From the NCBI GenBank assembly GCA_002713215.1, contig PAVO01000005.1:208777-272776 (forward strand): DNA of 64,000 nucleotides, in the 5' to 3' direction. How positions within the stretch are numbered: the first letter of the stretch is position 1; each line of letters starts with the position of its first letter. Origin of the DNA: Crocinitomicaceae bacterium. Lineage in GTDB: Bacteria; Bacteroidota; Bacteroidia; Flavobacteriales_G; Salibacteraceae. Shown piece by piece: positions 35,427 through 44,713 of this stretch. The position numbers were made by a program, and so were the translations under genes. Under the pieces are notes generated by a model. It did no database searches. It was not told the origin of the DNA and saw only the letters and a program-made list of their open reading frames with translations.

Positions 35427-35434
35427 CAAATATA
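35427..35434 (-). promoter_or_regulatory. Bacteroidota -7 promoter element of the tetR gene
   Basis: The minus strand reads TATATTTG, an exact TAnnTTTG, about 30 nt before the ATG at 35396. Confidence 0.4.
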
Positions 35435-35474
35435 GAATTTTAATTGCAAAAACTTATATTAAACCCACCATCTT

Positions 35475-35513
35475 ACACACAACTCCTTTCGCTTCTCTGC
35501 AGTCGTTAAGTGT
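35475..35513 (+). repeat. 39-bp unit-end repeat, copy 1
   Basis: This starts ACACACAACTCCTTTCGC and ends GTCGTTAAGTGT. It differs at only three of 39 positions from 44248-44286. Both lie just after the last gene of a unit and 128-152 bp before the next boundary site. Confidence 0.7.
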
Positions 35514-35571
35514 AACAATGGAATCGAATTTTCGAAAGAGATTTTTTCGCTAAGTATGAAGATCGAAGTTA

Positions 35572-35593
35572 GGTTCAAGATAAACCTTGAACC
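35572..35593. repeat. Hairpin before the unit 2 boundary site
   Basis: GGTTCAAG and CTTGAACC pair perfectly around a 6-nt loop, ending 10 bp before the dif-like site S4. Comparable hairpins precede the other internal boundary sites. Confidence 0.55.
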
Positions 35594-35602
35594 CGAAGCT
35601 TA

Positions 35603-35633
35603 CTTAGACATAATGCAATACATTATAGGACAA
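35603..35633 (-). other. dif-like boundary site S4 (unit 1/unit 2)
   Basis: On the minus strand: TTGTCCTATAA, a 9-bp centre, then TTATGTCTAAG. The inner ATAATG/CATTAT arms pair perfectly. The centre is longer than a canonical 6-8 bp Xer spacer. Confidence 0.5.
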
Positions 35634-35799
35634 AAGGGCTAGTATTTAGAATACGTGCAGTATTCGAGAATTCCGCTCAGCTATGCTGATTAATATAAAA
35701 TCAGTTCTAGGACTTCAGTTCTAGAACGGCAATGATTTTATGTTAAAGGAATTCGCTCCATTGGATTGAATTGAAATCTCTAGCGCACAGATTTCTTTT

Positions 35800-36006
35800 G
35801 TCAACTATAATATACATTATGTCTGCACTCATTCTTCGTTTGCTTTCGCCTAGATCGCTCAAGTAACTAGTTCGCACATTCCCACCGCACGTTGCTAGAT
35901 TTTAAAATTCCGTCCTGTAGTTAAGTTTTATTTCAAATAATCGATTCTCGTGGATTTGGAATTCGTCTTCGTAGAATGATGTCCTATAATTTGACATTAT
36001 ATTAAG
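35800..36006 (+). other. 207-bp module bounded by two dif-like sites (copy B)
   Basis: Site S5 (35800-35827): GTCAACTATAA, TATACA, TTATGTCTGCA. Site S6 (35978-36006): ATGTCCTATAA, TTTGACA, TTATATTAAGT. The total is again 207 bp. Confidence 0.6.
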
Positions 36007-36591
36007 TAGCCCCGCGGCCATCGCATATTTGACTTTATAATCTTTTTGTTTTTGAATAACAAAAAATTCTATGCGCAAATTCAACCCGCAGCCAAAGCGC
36101 TTCAAGGTTTTGGTTCTCAATTGAAGTTTATTACTAGCTTTTAAATTCTGTAAAATTCTCTCTCTTTTCCAGCCGCACGCATAAGTATTAGCAAATTATT
36201 CACGCATTTTTATCTTTTAAAGGTGTTCATGAACCCTACGGGTTTCGTCATTCTTCCTCAGTTTGCCATACACATGCTTTGCCCGTGCGCTTTTTGATTA
36301 CGTTGCTTAATATTATGTTAAGTAGACATTTAAGATTTCGTAATTATCTTCTTTGCTCGTTTTGCCTTGATGCAAAAGAGCCAAAAAATCAAGGCTGAAT
36401 TTCCTTCAGGATAAAGCTACGCTCGGCTTTTGCAGCACAAGCAAACTCCTTGCTCCTGCGTCGCTCGTTAAACATGCTTGCTTACGCCGGCCACCGCTTA
36501 AAAGCTTTCGCTGCTTTTTGACCTTCATGAAATGAGGCCAAGCCCCTGCCCTATTGAAATTGCCTGCGTTGAATTAGGATTATTCATCAAG

Positions 36592-37398
36592 CTACCGTGC
36601 TAATTTTAGTATTCTAATGGCTCCTTGAATAACAATAACAAAAACTATTGTTCCAATTAGTAGGTCTGGATATTGGTTTTTGGTCAAAAAAACAAGTACT
36701 CCTGCGAGTATTACACCTAAGTTTATGATTATGTCATTAGAAGTGAAGATTGCCGAGGCTTGCATATGCGCTTCTTTACTTTTTGCTTTTTGGATTAAAT
36801 ACAAAGACAAAGCATTCGCCACTAAGGCCAAAAATGAAACTGCAATCATGCTCTGAAATACAGGCATTTGTTCAGAACTGATAAATCGCCTAATTACTTC
36901 ACTTAAACCAATAAGAGCCAAAAGAATTTGAAAATAACCACTCCATTTAGCAACGGTCTTTTTACGAATAGTAGATTGGCCAACAGCTATTAAACTAAGT
37001 GCATATACAATGGAATCAGCTAACATATCTAAAGAATCAGCTACCAAACCCATTGACTTGGAGACCCACCCAAAGAGTATTTCAATTAAAAAAAAAGAGA
37101 AGTTTATAAATAGAACTGCCCAAAGAATTTTTCGTTCATTGCTGGAATCATTTAATTTGCTTGAAGACTCATTCGTTTCTGATTCTGCAATCAACTCAGT
37201 ATCTAACTTCAATTCTTCAAGTAAATTCAATATATCAGTCGAAATGCCATTGTGGATAACGGATAGTTTTCTGTTTGCAATATCAAAATCAAGGTGTTCT
37301 ATGGAATCATATTCGGATAGCTTCATCCGAATCAACTGCTCTTCTGAAGGGCAATCCATTTTGGAAATATGGTATATTGATTTAAACCTCAAAGCCAT
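36592..37398 (-). CDS. Cation diffusion facilitator with N-terminal HMA-like domain
   Basis: The 268-aa protein has a ferredoxin-like N-terminus (about 1-70) resembling a metal-binding HMA domain but with only one Cys (KMDCPSEEQ). A CDF membrane domain follows, with VADSLDMLADSIVYALSL in TM2 (the D-x-x-x-D metal site) and a second site in the later helices (TSNDIIINLGV). CDF pumps export Zn, Cd, Co or similar ions in exchange for protons. It is the last gene of the metal operon and overlaps the methyltransferase-like gene by 10 bp. Confidence 0.82.
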   Translation of the reverse strand: MALRFKSIYHISKMDCPSEEQLIRMKLSEYDSIEHLDFDIANRKLSVIHNGISTDILNLLEELKLDTELIAESETNESSSKLNDSSNERKILWAVLFINFSFFLIEILFGWVSKSMGLVADSLDMLADSIVYALSLIAVGQSTIRKKTVAKWSGYFQILLALIGLSEVIRRFISSEQMPVFQSMIAVSFLALVANALSLYLIQKAKSKEAHMQASAIFTSNDIIINLGVILAGVLVFLTKNQYPDLLIGTIVFVIVIQGAIRILKLAR

Positions 37399-37988
37399 CT
37401 TCTTACGCTCTTTAGATATTCTTTGTATTCAGCGCCATGAGAGTCCATTAAATACTCTTCTTCTAATCGGACTTGAACTTGGACTGTTACAAGCATTACG
37501 CAAACCAAAGTAAAACTCAACGAATTTGGAAGTATCAAAAAAACTCCAATGTAAAACACGACAACTCCTAAGAACACCGGATTTCTAGAAACGCTAAATA
37601 ATCCTTTATTTACAAGCTCAGTTTTCTCATCATAATCAATTCCAATTCGCCAAGAATTTGACATTTGAATTTGTGCTACTAAAGTCCAAATGAAAGCGAG
37701 TATTAATAGTATTACGCCTGTTATTTTAACGTTTTCCAAATCTAAATATGAAATTGGATTTAGAAAACTATATAGTGTTGAGGAAAAAGAATATACCCCA
37801 ATAGTAAAGGCCATAAATGCAACGGTTATTTTGTAGATAAACCCTAAATAATCATGCGCTTTTTCTGTTGAACTAAATACGAAAGGATTAACTCCTGATT
37901 GGCGCCAAACGATAATTGAACGCAATACAAAAACTATAATTAAGTAGCCTATTGTAATTAACGGTGTAACAATTTGATATAAATTCAT
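37389..37988 (-). CDS. Isoprenylcysteine carboxyl methyltransferase-like membrane protein
   Basis: The 199-aa protein has five membrane helices. The C-terminal motif NKGLFSVSRNPVFLG, then RLEEEYLMDSHGAEYKEY, matches the ICMT/PEMT-type methyltransferase domain (SAM-binding region R-N-P...E-E). Such genes are often found in heavy-metal resistance clusters, where their substrate is unclear. It lies between the RND adaptor and the CDF gene. Confidence 0.82.
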   Translation of the reverse strand: MNLYQIVTPLITIGYLIIVFVLRSIIVWRQSGVNPFVFSSTEKAHDYLGFIYKITVAFMAFTIGVYSFSSTLYSFLNPISYLDLENVKITGVILLILAFIWTLVAQIQMSNSWRIGIDYDEKTELVNKGLFSVSRNPVFLGVVVFYIGVFLILPNSLSFTLVCVMLVTVQVQVRLEEEYLMDSHGAEYKEYLKSVRRWL

Positions 37989-38000
37989 TTCAAGTACATT

Positions 38001-39314
38001 TTAATGACTATGCTCTGCTTCTCCTTTTTTCATTTCCGCCAACAAGTAGTAGGCATTATTCCAAGCTACTATTGTTCCTGTAGGAAGCGGATTCAACAGT
38101 TTGACTTCAATCCAACCGTTATCATTGATACCAGCAATTACTTCAACGGGTTTAAATGCCCATTCTGTGACACCATCATCCATTTCTTTTTTAGCTGTAA
38201 ATATGAAACGCTTATCCCCTTCCCTAACCAGTCCAGCTTCTGGGAGTGCATAACTTTGGTTATCTTCAACCGAAATTCTTCCGCGAACATACATCCCAGG
38301 AATAAGCAAACCTTCTTTATTATCGATATCTGCATGAATGTGAATTGCTTTTGGATTTTCCTCAAAAGATTTTCCTACAGAATAAATTGTAGCCTCAAGC
38401 TCTTTTCTTTTCATTGATTCAACAGAAAACTTCACCTTCTGCCCTTCCTTTACTCTGTGCATATCTTTTTCAAATACCATAAAATCGGCATGAATATGAT
38501 CAATATTTACAATCTCAAACATTTCAGTTTGCGGTTGAACATATTGACCTGTTTTCACTTCAACTAGTCGTATATGCCCTTGAAGAGGGCTAGATACAGG
38601 AACCAACTCATAAATTTCACCTTTTTTTATTTTATCGACATTAAGACCCATTAATTTAAGTTGCGCTTTGTACCCGTTTACCGCCCCGACCATTGACTGG
38701 TAATTAGCTTTGGTTTTTTGAAACTCTTTCCCAGAACCTACTTTTTCTTCGTAGAGTTTTTTTTGTCTCTGATACTCTAGTTCCAAGTATTGTAATTGGC
38801 TCCAACTATTAATATAAGCTGTTTGAAGATTAATAAGGTCTGGATGGCTTATGTATGCTAACACTTGACCTTTTGAAACCTTATCCCCTTCTATTACTTC
38901 AATGCTGGAAACATTTGCTCCGATTATAGCTGTTACTGTAGCTTCGTTCTGAGGAGGCACTTCTAAACGACCACTTGCATCAACATATGAGCTGACATTC
39001 CGCATGGTAAGTGTATCTGTTATCATATCTAAGATATGGAATTGTTTTTCCGAAAAATGAACTTCCTCTTCATGCCCTTCACCGTGTTCTTGATGTTCAG
39101 GTTCTGCTCCTTGGTCATGACTCTGCTCGTCCTTATGTTCATGAGTTGCGGACTCGCCTTCTTGATGATGCTCGTGATTATGACCTTCTTCATGTTCATG
39201 TTCATGATTGTGCTCTCCTTCATGATTATGGTTGTGATTTGTATCATTGTTGCATGCAGCTAGAATTAAACCAATTGTTATGCATACTGCGTATAATCTT
39301 ATATAATTTTTCAT
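38001..39314 (-). CDS. Efflux RND transporter periplasmic adaptor (CusB/CzcB-like), His-rich lipoprotein
   Basis: The 437-aa protein has a lipobox (ILAAC) and then an extreme His/Glu-rich region (about 25-95, dozens of His in HNHEHEH blocks) that should bind metal ions. The adaptor body follows: VTAIIGANVSSIEVIEGDKVSKGQVLAYISHPDLI (lipoyl-like), an alpha-hairpin (YLELEYQRQKKLYEEKVGSGKEF) and the beta-barrel. It links the inner-membrane pump to the outer-membrane channel. It lies 17 bp downstream of the pump gene. Confidence 0.9.
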   Translation of the reverse strand: MKNYIRLYAVCITIGLILAACNNDTNHNHNHEGEHNHEHEHEEGHNHEHHQEGESATHEHKDEQSHDQGAEPEHQEHGEGHEEEVHFSEKQFHILDMITDTLTMRNVSSYVDASGRLEVPPQNEATVTAIIGANVSSIEVIEGDKVSKGQVLAYISHPDLINLQTAYINSWSQLQYLELEYQRQKKLYEEKVGSGKEFQKTKANYQSMVGAVNGYKAQLKLMGLNVDKIKKGEIYELVPVSSPLQGHIRLVEVKTGQYVQPQTEMFEIVNIDHIHADFMVFEKDMHRVKEGQKVKFSVESMKRKELEATIYSVGKSFEENPKAIHIHADIDNKEGLLIPGMYVRGRISVEDNQSYALPEAGLVREGDKRFIFTAKKEMDDGVTEWAFKPVEVIAGINDNGWIEVKLLNPLPTGTIVAWNNAYYLLAEMKKGEAEHSH

Positions 39315-39331
39315 TTTAATTCGCTTTAATA

Positions 39332-42300
39332 TTATTGACCAATAAGATGTTCTATGTTTATAATCGCCTGATTATAACCGTTTAATGTGTTTAAGTAGTT
39401 GAACTTTAATTGAATGCTCTGATTTAAATTTTGGAAGTACTCTATATAATTTATAGCGCCATTTTCAAAACTCTTTTGGGCGTTCGCAATAACAAGATCA
39501 GCCTGTGGTACTGCTTTTTCTTTGTAATAATTCAGACTACTCTTGAACTTAAGCACTTCCTGCATTTTTTGTTCGTACTTTCCTTGAAGTATAATTGAGT
39601 AATAATTGGCATTTGTCTCAGCAATCTGCCTTTTTAATTTGGCCGATTTAATATCTGCCTTATAGGAACCATAAAACAATGGAATACTAATCCCAGCCTG
39701 AATTCCTGAAAAACGATCGGAGCCGGTGGCAATACTTCCGCCTTCAGTAGGACTTCCTATCAATGATTGATTGAAATAACCAACAGAAATATTAGGAAGC
39801 ATTTTAGCCGATTGCGCCGATTTTTCGGCATTTGCAATATCAATTTGCTTTTTAGTATAAGCCAATAATGGATTGTTAACGAGCTTGGTTGAATCATAAA
39901 CATTATTCATGTCTCTTTCAGCTAACCTTTCTGGTAAAAACTCAACAGCAACTGTATCGTTTAATAAAACCCTGAGCTTGTTTTCTTGAATTGTAATGTC
40001 AGAAGCAATTAGATTTAACTGATTTTTAATTTCCATTACTCGGGTTTCTGCAGCTGCCTTCTCTAAGTAGCTAGTAGCTTCTGTCTCGTAACGAATAGAA
40101 GCCGCATGTAGAAGCCTTTCATAAATTTTGTCTTGATACAACAACAACTTTTCTTTTTCCTTCAAATAGGCCAATTGAAACCAGCTTTCACGGATATCTC
40201 GTTTTAATCTGTTTTCCGTAGCAGTAAGTTGAATTTTGCTTCCTTCAGATTTTTCTTTTGCCAGATTTTTCTGATTGGAATACACAGTCGGGAAGCTTAT
40301 TTGCTGATTGATACTAAGAGCAAAGTCTCGTTCATAGCTATTATACTGCCCATATTGTACAGCGAAATCCGTTTTCCCCAAATCGAACGCTGCCTTTTTA
40401 CCTTGTTCTTGCAACTCAATATTTGTTTTCGCGATTTGTACAAAGCCGTTATTCGATAAACCATAAGTTACAGCATCCTCGATTGAGGAAATTGCCTTCT
40501 TTTTACTATCCTGTGCATTCAAACTATCGGTAGAAAAAATTGTTAGGCCGCCTATAAGTATCATTACAGTAAATACATTTGGAACTGGAGTTATGGAACT
40601 TCTGTTTTCTACCCAGTGATACAAAATAGGTAGGACAAAAAGTGTAAGCAATGTAGCTGTTATCATCCCACCGATTACCACGGTAGCAAGAGGTTGTTGT
40701 ACCTCGGCTCCTGCTGAAGAAGAAACTGCCATCGGTAAAAAGCCCAAAACATCAGTTAAGGCTGTGAGCAATATCGGTCTAATACGACGTTTAGCGCCTA
40801 ATCGTATTCGTTCGTTTATATTGATAACACCTTCTTCTTTTAGTTCATTCCAAGCGCTTATGAGTACCAAGCCGTTTAGTACTGCAACTCCAAATAGGAC
40901 GATGAACCCTACTCCTGCTGAAATACTAAATGGCATATCTCTTAGCCATAAAGAAAAAATTCCTCCAATGGTAGCCAGCGGAATTGCTATGTATATCATA
41001 AGGGATTGTTTGACCGACTTTAGAGCAAAGAATATGAGCAGGAATATTAGCCCTAAAGCTATAGGTACTACTAATTGTAAGCGATTAGTTGCACGTTCAA
41101 GGTTTTCAAAGGCTCCTCCATAGCGGATATAATACCCAGGAGGAAGGTCTAGCTTTGCATCTAACTTTTGTTGAATTTCTTCAACTAATGTTTTAATATC
41201 TCGGCCACGCACATTTATTCCCACATAGGTTCTACGATTGGTATTGTCTCTGCTTATTTGCATTGAACCAAGTTGATAATTTATGTCGGCAATCTCCTTT
41301 ATCGGAACCTGTAATCCATTGTCCAAGCTGAAGTATAAATTTTTAAGGTCATCCATGCTTTTTCTATGCTCTTCATCCAAGCGAACAACTAAATCAAAGC
41401 GTTTTTCGCCTTCAAAAATCACTCCTGCTTTGCCACCAGCAAAAGCCGATTGTACAAGCATGTTCATGTCAGTTACATGAAGTCCGTATTGAGCGAGTTT
41501 ATTTCGATTGTATTTTACTGTCATTTGAGGTAGCCCAGTAGTTGCCTCAACCTTCATGTCTCCGATACCAGCAGTTCCTGCAATGATTTTAGAAATTTCT
41601 TCGGCTTTTGTCGCTAAAACATTGATATCTTCACCATAAAGCTTTATAGCTACATCCTCTCTCACACCTTCTAATAATTCATTAAAACGCATCTCAATAG
41701 GCTGCGTAAATTCATAATTTACTCCAGGTATCTTTTCAAGCTCTTCTTTCATCAACCCAACTAGCTTATCTCTAGAGTCAGTGGTCACCCACTCCTCCTT
41801 TGGAGCCAAAATGACGAAGATGTCGGCCAAGTCCATGGGCATGGGATCGGTAGGAACTTCTGCCACTCCTATTCTACTTACAATTTTTTGAACTTCTGGA
41901 AATTTTTCTTTTACCGTTTTTTCAATTAGGGTTGTGGTAGCAATTGTCTCCGAAAGAGAGCTCCCTGGTTTCAATATTCCATGAAAAGCAATGTCGCCTT
42001 CATCTAATTGCGGGATAAATTCACCTCCCATACGAGAAAAAGTAAAAACTGCAAAACCCAGTAACAGAACAGCCGACCCAACAACCCATTTACCTTGTTT
42101 CAAAGCTTTACCCAATATAGGTTCATAAATATTCTCCAACCATATTACAAATCGGTCTCCCCAAGAGGTTTTATTGATGTTTCCAACTCTTATAAACCAT
42201 GCAGACATCATAGGCACGTATGTAAGACAAAGTATCATAACCCCTATCATGGCAAACATGAAGGTTAGTGCCATAGGCTTGAACATTTTACCCTCTACCC

Positions 42301-43702
42301 CTTGTAATGCGAGAATTGGTATAAAAACAATAAGAATAATGAGTTGCCCAAAAAATGCAGAGTTCATCATTTTGCTTGAAGCGGTAAATGCAACTTCGTT
42401 TCGAACTTCTTTAGTAACTGTTTGCTTTTTCAATAATTTGTCGTGAAGCAAAAAGACGGTTCCTTCAACTATTATAACCGCCCCGTCCACAATAATGCCG
42501 AAGTCAATAGCACCTAGGCTCATCAGGTTAGCCCAAACGTCAAACACATTCATCATTATAAATGCAAATAGCAAGGAAAGCGGAATCGTAGATGCCACAA
42601 TGACTCCTCCTCTCCAATTTCCAAGTAGAAAAACCAAAACAAAAATCACTATTAAAGCACCTTCCATTAAGTTGTTACTAACCGTACCAGTGGTTTTTGC
42701 AATCAGTTTACTTCGGTCTAACAAGGGCTCAATAATCACCCCATCAGGTAAGGATTTTTGAATCTCTTTCATGCGCTCTTTTACGCTTTCAATCACCTCA
42801 TTTGAGTTTGCCCCTTTTAGCATCATTACCAAGCCTCCAACTACTTCGCCTTCTCCATCTTGGGTCAAAGCACCATATCGAATAGCCTTTCCATACTGCA
42901 CTTTTGCTACATCTTTGACTCGAATAGGTAAGCCATTAACGTTTTTAACCAACATGTTTTCAATTTCCTTTAAGTTTCGTGCTAGGCCTTCACCCCTAAT
43001 GAAATTCGCTAAGTGATCCTTTTCAATATAAGCTCCTCCTGTGTTTTGGTTATTCTTTTCAAGAGCTTTGTAAATATCAGTAATTGTTAATCCAATTGCT
43101 TTAAGCTCGTCTGGGTTAACCGCCACTTCATATTGTTTAATATGACCACCAATGGCGTTTATTTCTACAACACCTGGCACCATGGCCATTTGTCTTCGCA
43201 CAATCCAATCTTGCATGGTTCGTAACTCAGATGGTGAATATTGTCCTTTATGATTAGAATCAACTTTCAAGGTATATTGGTAAATTTCACCTAATCCAGT
43301 TGAGATTGGTCCCATAGAAGGTTCACCAAATCCCGCTGGAATTTCTCCTTTTACTTCATTAAGTTTTTCGGCAACCAGTTGTCTGGGCAAATAAGTTCCC
43401 ATATCGTCTTCAAAAACGATGGTGACTACTGATAATCCAAAACGCGAAATAGACCTTATTTCGGTTACATCGGGCAAGTTGGCCATGGCCAATTCTACAG
43501 GATAGGTAACGAATTGCTCTATATCTTCAGTTCCTAAATTTGGAGCCTGTGTAATGACCTGCACCTGATTGTTAGTAATGTCTGGTACAGCATCGAGCGG
43601 AACTTTAGTAATACTCCAAATACCGCCAATTATAAGTGCTATAGTAAGCAACCCTATAATTAGTTTGTTCTTTATCGAGAACGATATTATTTGATTAATC
43701 AT
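39332..43702 (-). CDS. Heavy-metal RND pump (CusA/CzcA family) fused to a TolC-like outer-membrane factor
   Basis: About 1456 aa from the ATG at 43702 (MINQIISFSIKNKLIIG); the frame extends to a TTG at 43765. Residues up to about 1040 form a complete HME-RND pump with twelve helices; DFGIIVDGAVIIVE is the heavy-metal signature of TM4, and GGEFIPQLDEGDIAFHG begins the second periplasmic loop. Then comes a hydrophobic stretch resembling an internal signal peptide (VFTVMILIGGLTIF...LNAQ) and a TolC/CusC-type outer membrane efflux protein of about 380 aa. The fusion puts two parts of the tripartite pump in one chain, a plan known in Bacteroidota. Confidence 0.92.
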   Translation of the reverse strand: MINQIISFSIKNKLIIGLLTIALIIGGIWSITKVPLDAVPDITNNQVQVITQAPNLGTEDIEQFVTYPVELAMANLPDVTEIRSISRFGLSVVTIVFEDDMGTYLPRQLVAEKLNEVKGEIPAGFGEPSMGPISTGLGEIYQYTLKVDSNHKGQYSPSELRTMQDWIVRRQMAMVPGVVEINAIGGHIKQYEVAVNPDELKAIGLTITDIYKALEKNNQNTGGAYIEKDHLANFIRGEGLARNLKEIENMLVKNVNGLPIRVKDVAKVQYGKAIRYGALTQDGEGEVVGGLVMMLKGANSNEVIESVKERMKEIQKSLPDGVIIEPLLDRSKLIAKTTGTVSNNLMEGALIVIFVLVFLLGNWRGGVIVASTIPLSLLFAFIMMNVFDVWANLMSLGAIDFGIIVDGAVIIVEGTVFLLHDKLLKKQTVTKEVRNEVAFTASSKMMNSAFFGQLIILIVFIPILALQGVEGKMFKPMALTFMFAMIGVMILCLTYVPMMSAWFIRVGNINKTSWGDRFVIWLENIYEPILGKALKQGKWVVGSAVLLLGFAVFTFSRMGGEFIPQLDEGDIAFHGILKPGSSLSETIATTTLIEKTVKEKFPEVQKIVSRIGVAEVPTDPMPMDLADIFVILAPKEEWVTTDSRDKLVGLMKEELEKIPGVNYEFTQPIEMRFNELLEGVREDVAIKLYGEDINVLATKAEEISKIIAGTAGIGDMKVEATTGLPQMTVKYNRNKLAQYGLHVTDMNMLVQSAFAGGKAGVIFEGEKRFDLVVRLDEEHRKSMDDLKNLYFSLDNGLQVPIKEIADINYQLGSMQISRDNTNRRTYVGINVRGRDIKTLVEEIQQKLDAKLDLPPGYYIRYGGAFENLERATNRLQLVVPIALGLIFLLIFFALKSVKQSLMIYIAIPLATIGGIFSLWLRDMPFSISAGVGFIVLFGVAVLNGLVLISAWNELKEEGVININERIRLGAKRRIRPILLTALTDVLGFLPMAVSSSAGAEVQQPLATVVIGGMITATLLTLFVLPILYHWVENRSSITPVPNVFTVMILIGGLTIFSTDSLNAQDSKKKAISSIEDAVTYGLSNNGFVQIAKTNIELQEQGKKAAFDLGKTDFAVQYGQYNSYERDFALSINQQISFPTVYSNQKNLAKEKSEGSKIQLTATENRLKRDIRESWFQLAYLKEKEKLLLYQDKIYERLLHAASIRYETEATSYLEKAAAETRVMEIKNQLNLIASDITIQENKLRVLLNDTVAVEFLPERLAERDMNNVYDSTKLVNNPLLAYTKKQIDIANAEKSAQSAKMLPNISVGYFNQSLIGSPTEGGSIATGSDRFSGIQAGISIPLFYGSYKADIKSAKLKRQIAETNANYYSIILQGKYEQKMQEVLKFKSSLNYYKEKAVPQADLVIANAQKSFENGAINYIEYFQNLNQSIQLKFNYLNTLNGYNQAIINIEHLIGQ

Positions 43703-43884
43703 ACTTGTATTTTGTTTAATAAGCTCGTCCTTTATTTCAAGAACAAGATTTGCGGCTTTTGCCAATAATTATACTCAAGAGTGTGCCTTCAGATTGAAGG
43801 CATGAGGGATTTAAACTTTGTATTATAGAATAACATTCTCTATCAACCAGAGGTCAATAAATTCCATACAAAGCTTAAAACTGA

Positions 43885-44214
43885 CTAAGCCAATTGCGGG
43901 GGGCGCCAAATGGCATTCAGGATACCTGAAGGAAAAAAATTTTCGTATTTCGCTGGTGTTTTTTGGTTTGCAATTAAAATCGACGATGCGATGGTTGTGT
44001 ATTCATTAATTACAACAGGTACGTTGCAACAAAGGCACACGCAAAAGGGCGAGCAATGATCAGCACTTTGTGAATCATCCTCATGTTCGTGACCATCCGT
44101 AGAGTGCTCACATACATTTTCTGTGGCAATAGCTGAATGCTCAGCATCATCGCAAGGAACTCCACCTGACAAACTCAGAATTAGCGCTGATAATATGTAG
44201 CAAATGAACTTCAC
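43885..44214 (-). CDS. DUF6660 family small exported protein
   Basis: About 109 aa from a GTG at 44214, which gives the family's KFICYILSALILSLS start; the frame is open to 44253. Typical of the family are the signal peptide, a Cys/His-rich middle (HSTDGHEHEDDSQSADHCSPFCVCLCC) and the C-terminal WRPP motif. These proteins are found next to CusA-type pumps in Bacteroidota and may bind the metal in the periplasm. It is the first gene of the metal operon. Confidence 0.75.
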   Translation of the reverse strand: MKFICYILSALILSLSGGVPCDDAEHSAIATENVCEHSTDGHEHEDDSQSADHCSPFCVCLCCNVPVVINEYTTIASSILIANQKTPAKYENFFPSGILNAIWRPPQLA

Positions 44215-44247
44215 CAGGCGCAAAAGTAACAATTCATTAGACACTCC

Positions 44248-44286
44248 ACACACAACTCCTTTCGCTACTCTTCAGTCGTTACGTGT
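44248..44286 (+). repeat. 39-bp unit-end repeat, copy 2
   Basis: The second copy of the element at 35475-35513, with three mismatches. It starts just upstream of the DUF6660 gene start, at the outer edge of unit 2. Confidence 0.7.
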
Positions 44287-44364
44287 TTCGCTCAGATGAG
44301 TAAAAGAGAGAGAATTTTAAATCAACATCCTGCTAAACCGAAAAAAAACCTTTCACTAGCCTTC

Positions 44365-44380
44365 TCTTGCTGAAGCAAGA
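44365..44380. repeat. Hairpin before the unit 3 boundary site
   Basis: TCTTGCT and AGCAAGA pair around GA. The same GCTGAAGC tip is found in the hairpin at 49571-49592. Confidence 0.5.
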
Positions 44381-44399
44381 TTGGCAGAGCCAAAGTCTA

Positions 44400-44431
44400 C
44401 GTTAACATAATGCTAGTCCATTATAGGACAA
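44400..44431 (-). other. dif-like boundary site S7 (unit 2/unit 3)
   Basis: Minus strand: TTGTCCTATAA, a 10-bp centre, TTATGTTAACG. The 26 bp from the TAACATAAT part through TTATAGGA are identical to site S10 at the right end of the island. Confidence 0.5.
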
Positions 44432-44506
44432 AAGGGCTGATTTTAATATTTAGGCTATATATCGAATCTCTTACGAATATTGGATTCTAAGGCACTTAAT
44501 TCTTTT

Positions 44507-44713
44507 GTCAACTATAATGTACATTATGTCTGCACTCATTCTTCGTTTGCCTTCGCCTTGATCGCTCAGGTAAATAGTTCGCACATGCTTCCCGCGTCGC
44601 TAGGATTTGAAATTCCGTCCAGTTGTTCAGATTATTCTAAATATTGAAATCTCGTAACATTTAGATTTCGTCTTCGATTTTGGTTTGTCCTATAATTGGT
44701 CGTTATATTAAAT
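44507..44713 (+). other. 207-bp module bounded by two dif-like sites (copy C)
   Basis: Site S8 (44507-44534): GTCAACTATAA, TGTACA, TTATGTCTGCA. Site S9 (44685-44713): TTGTCCTATAA, TTGGTCG, TTATATTAAAT. Length 207 bp, as in copies A and B. Confidence 0.6.

Larger units (their letters stand above)
35603..36560. repeat. Noncoding leader repeat, copy B
   Basis: The same order of elements as copy A, but with about 95 extra bp between the boundary site and the 207-bp module. That insert includes a GTTCTAG...CTAGAAC inverted repeat. Later it has the half-site TTATGTTAAGT (36313-36323) and the AAAAAATCAAGGCTGAA section, followed by CAAGCAAACTC...CATGCTTG. No gene is supported in 35397-36591; a 72-codon minus-strand frame inside it is accidental. 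Confidence 0.75.

Noticed and set aside
35902..36120. 72-codon frame on the minus strand inside leader copy B
   Set aside because: It crosses the 207-bp module and site S6 and is not open in the other copies.
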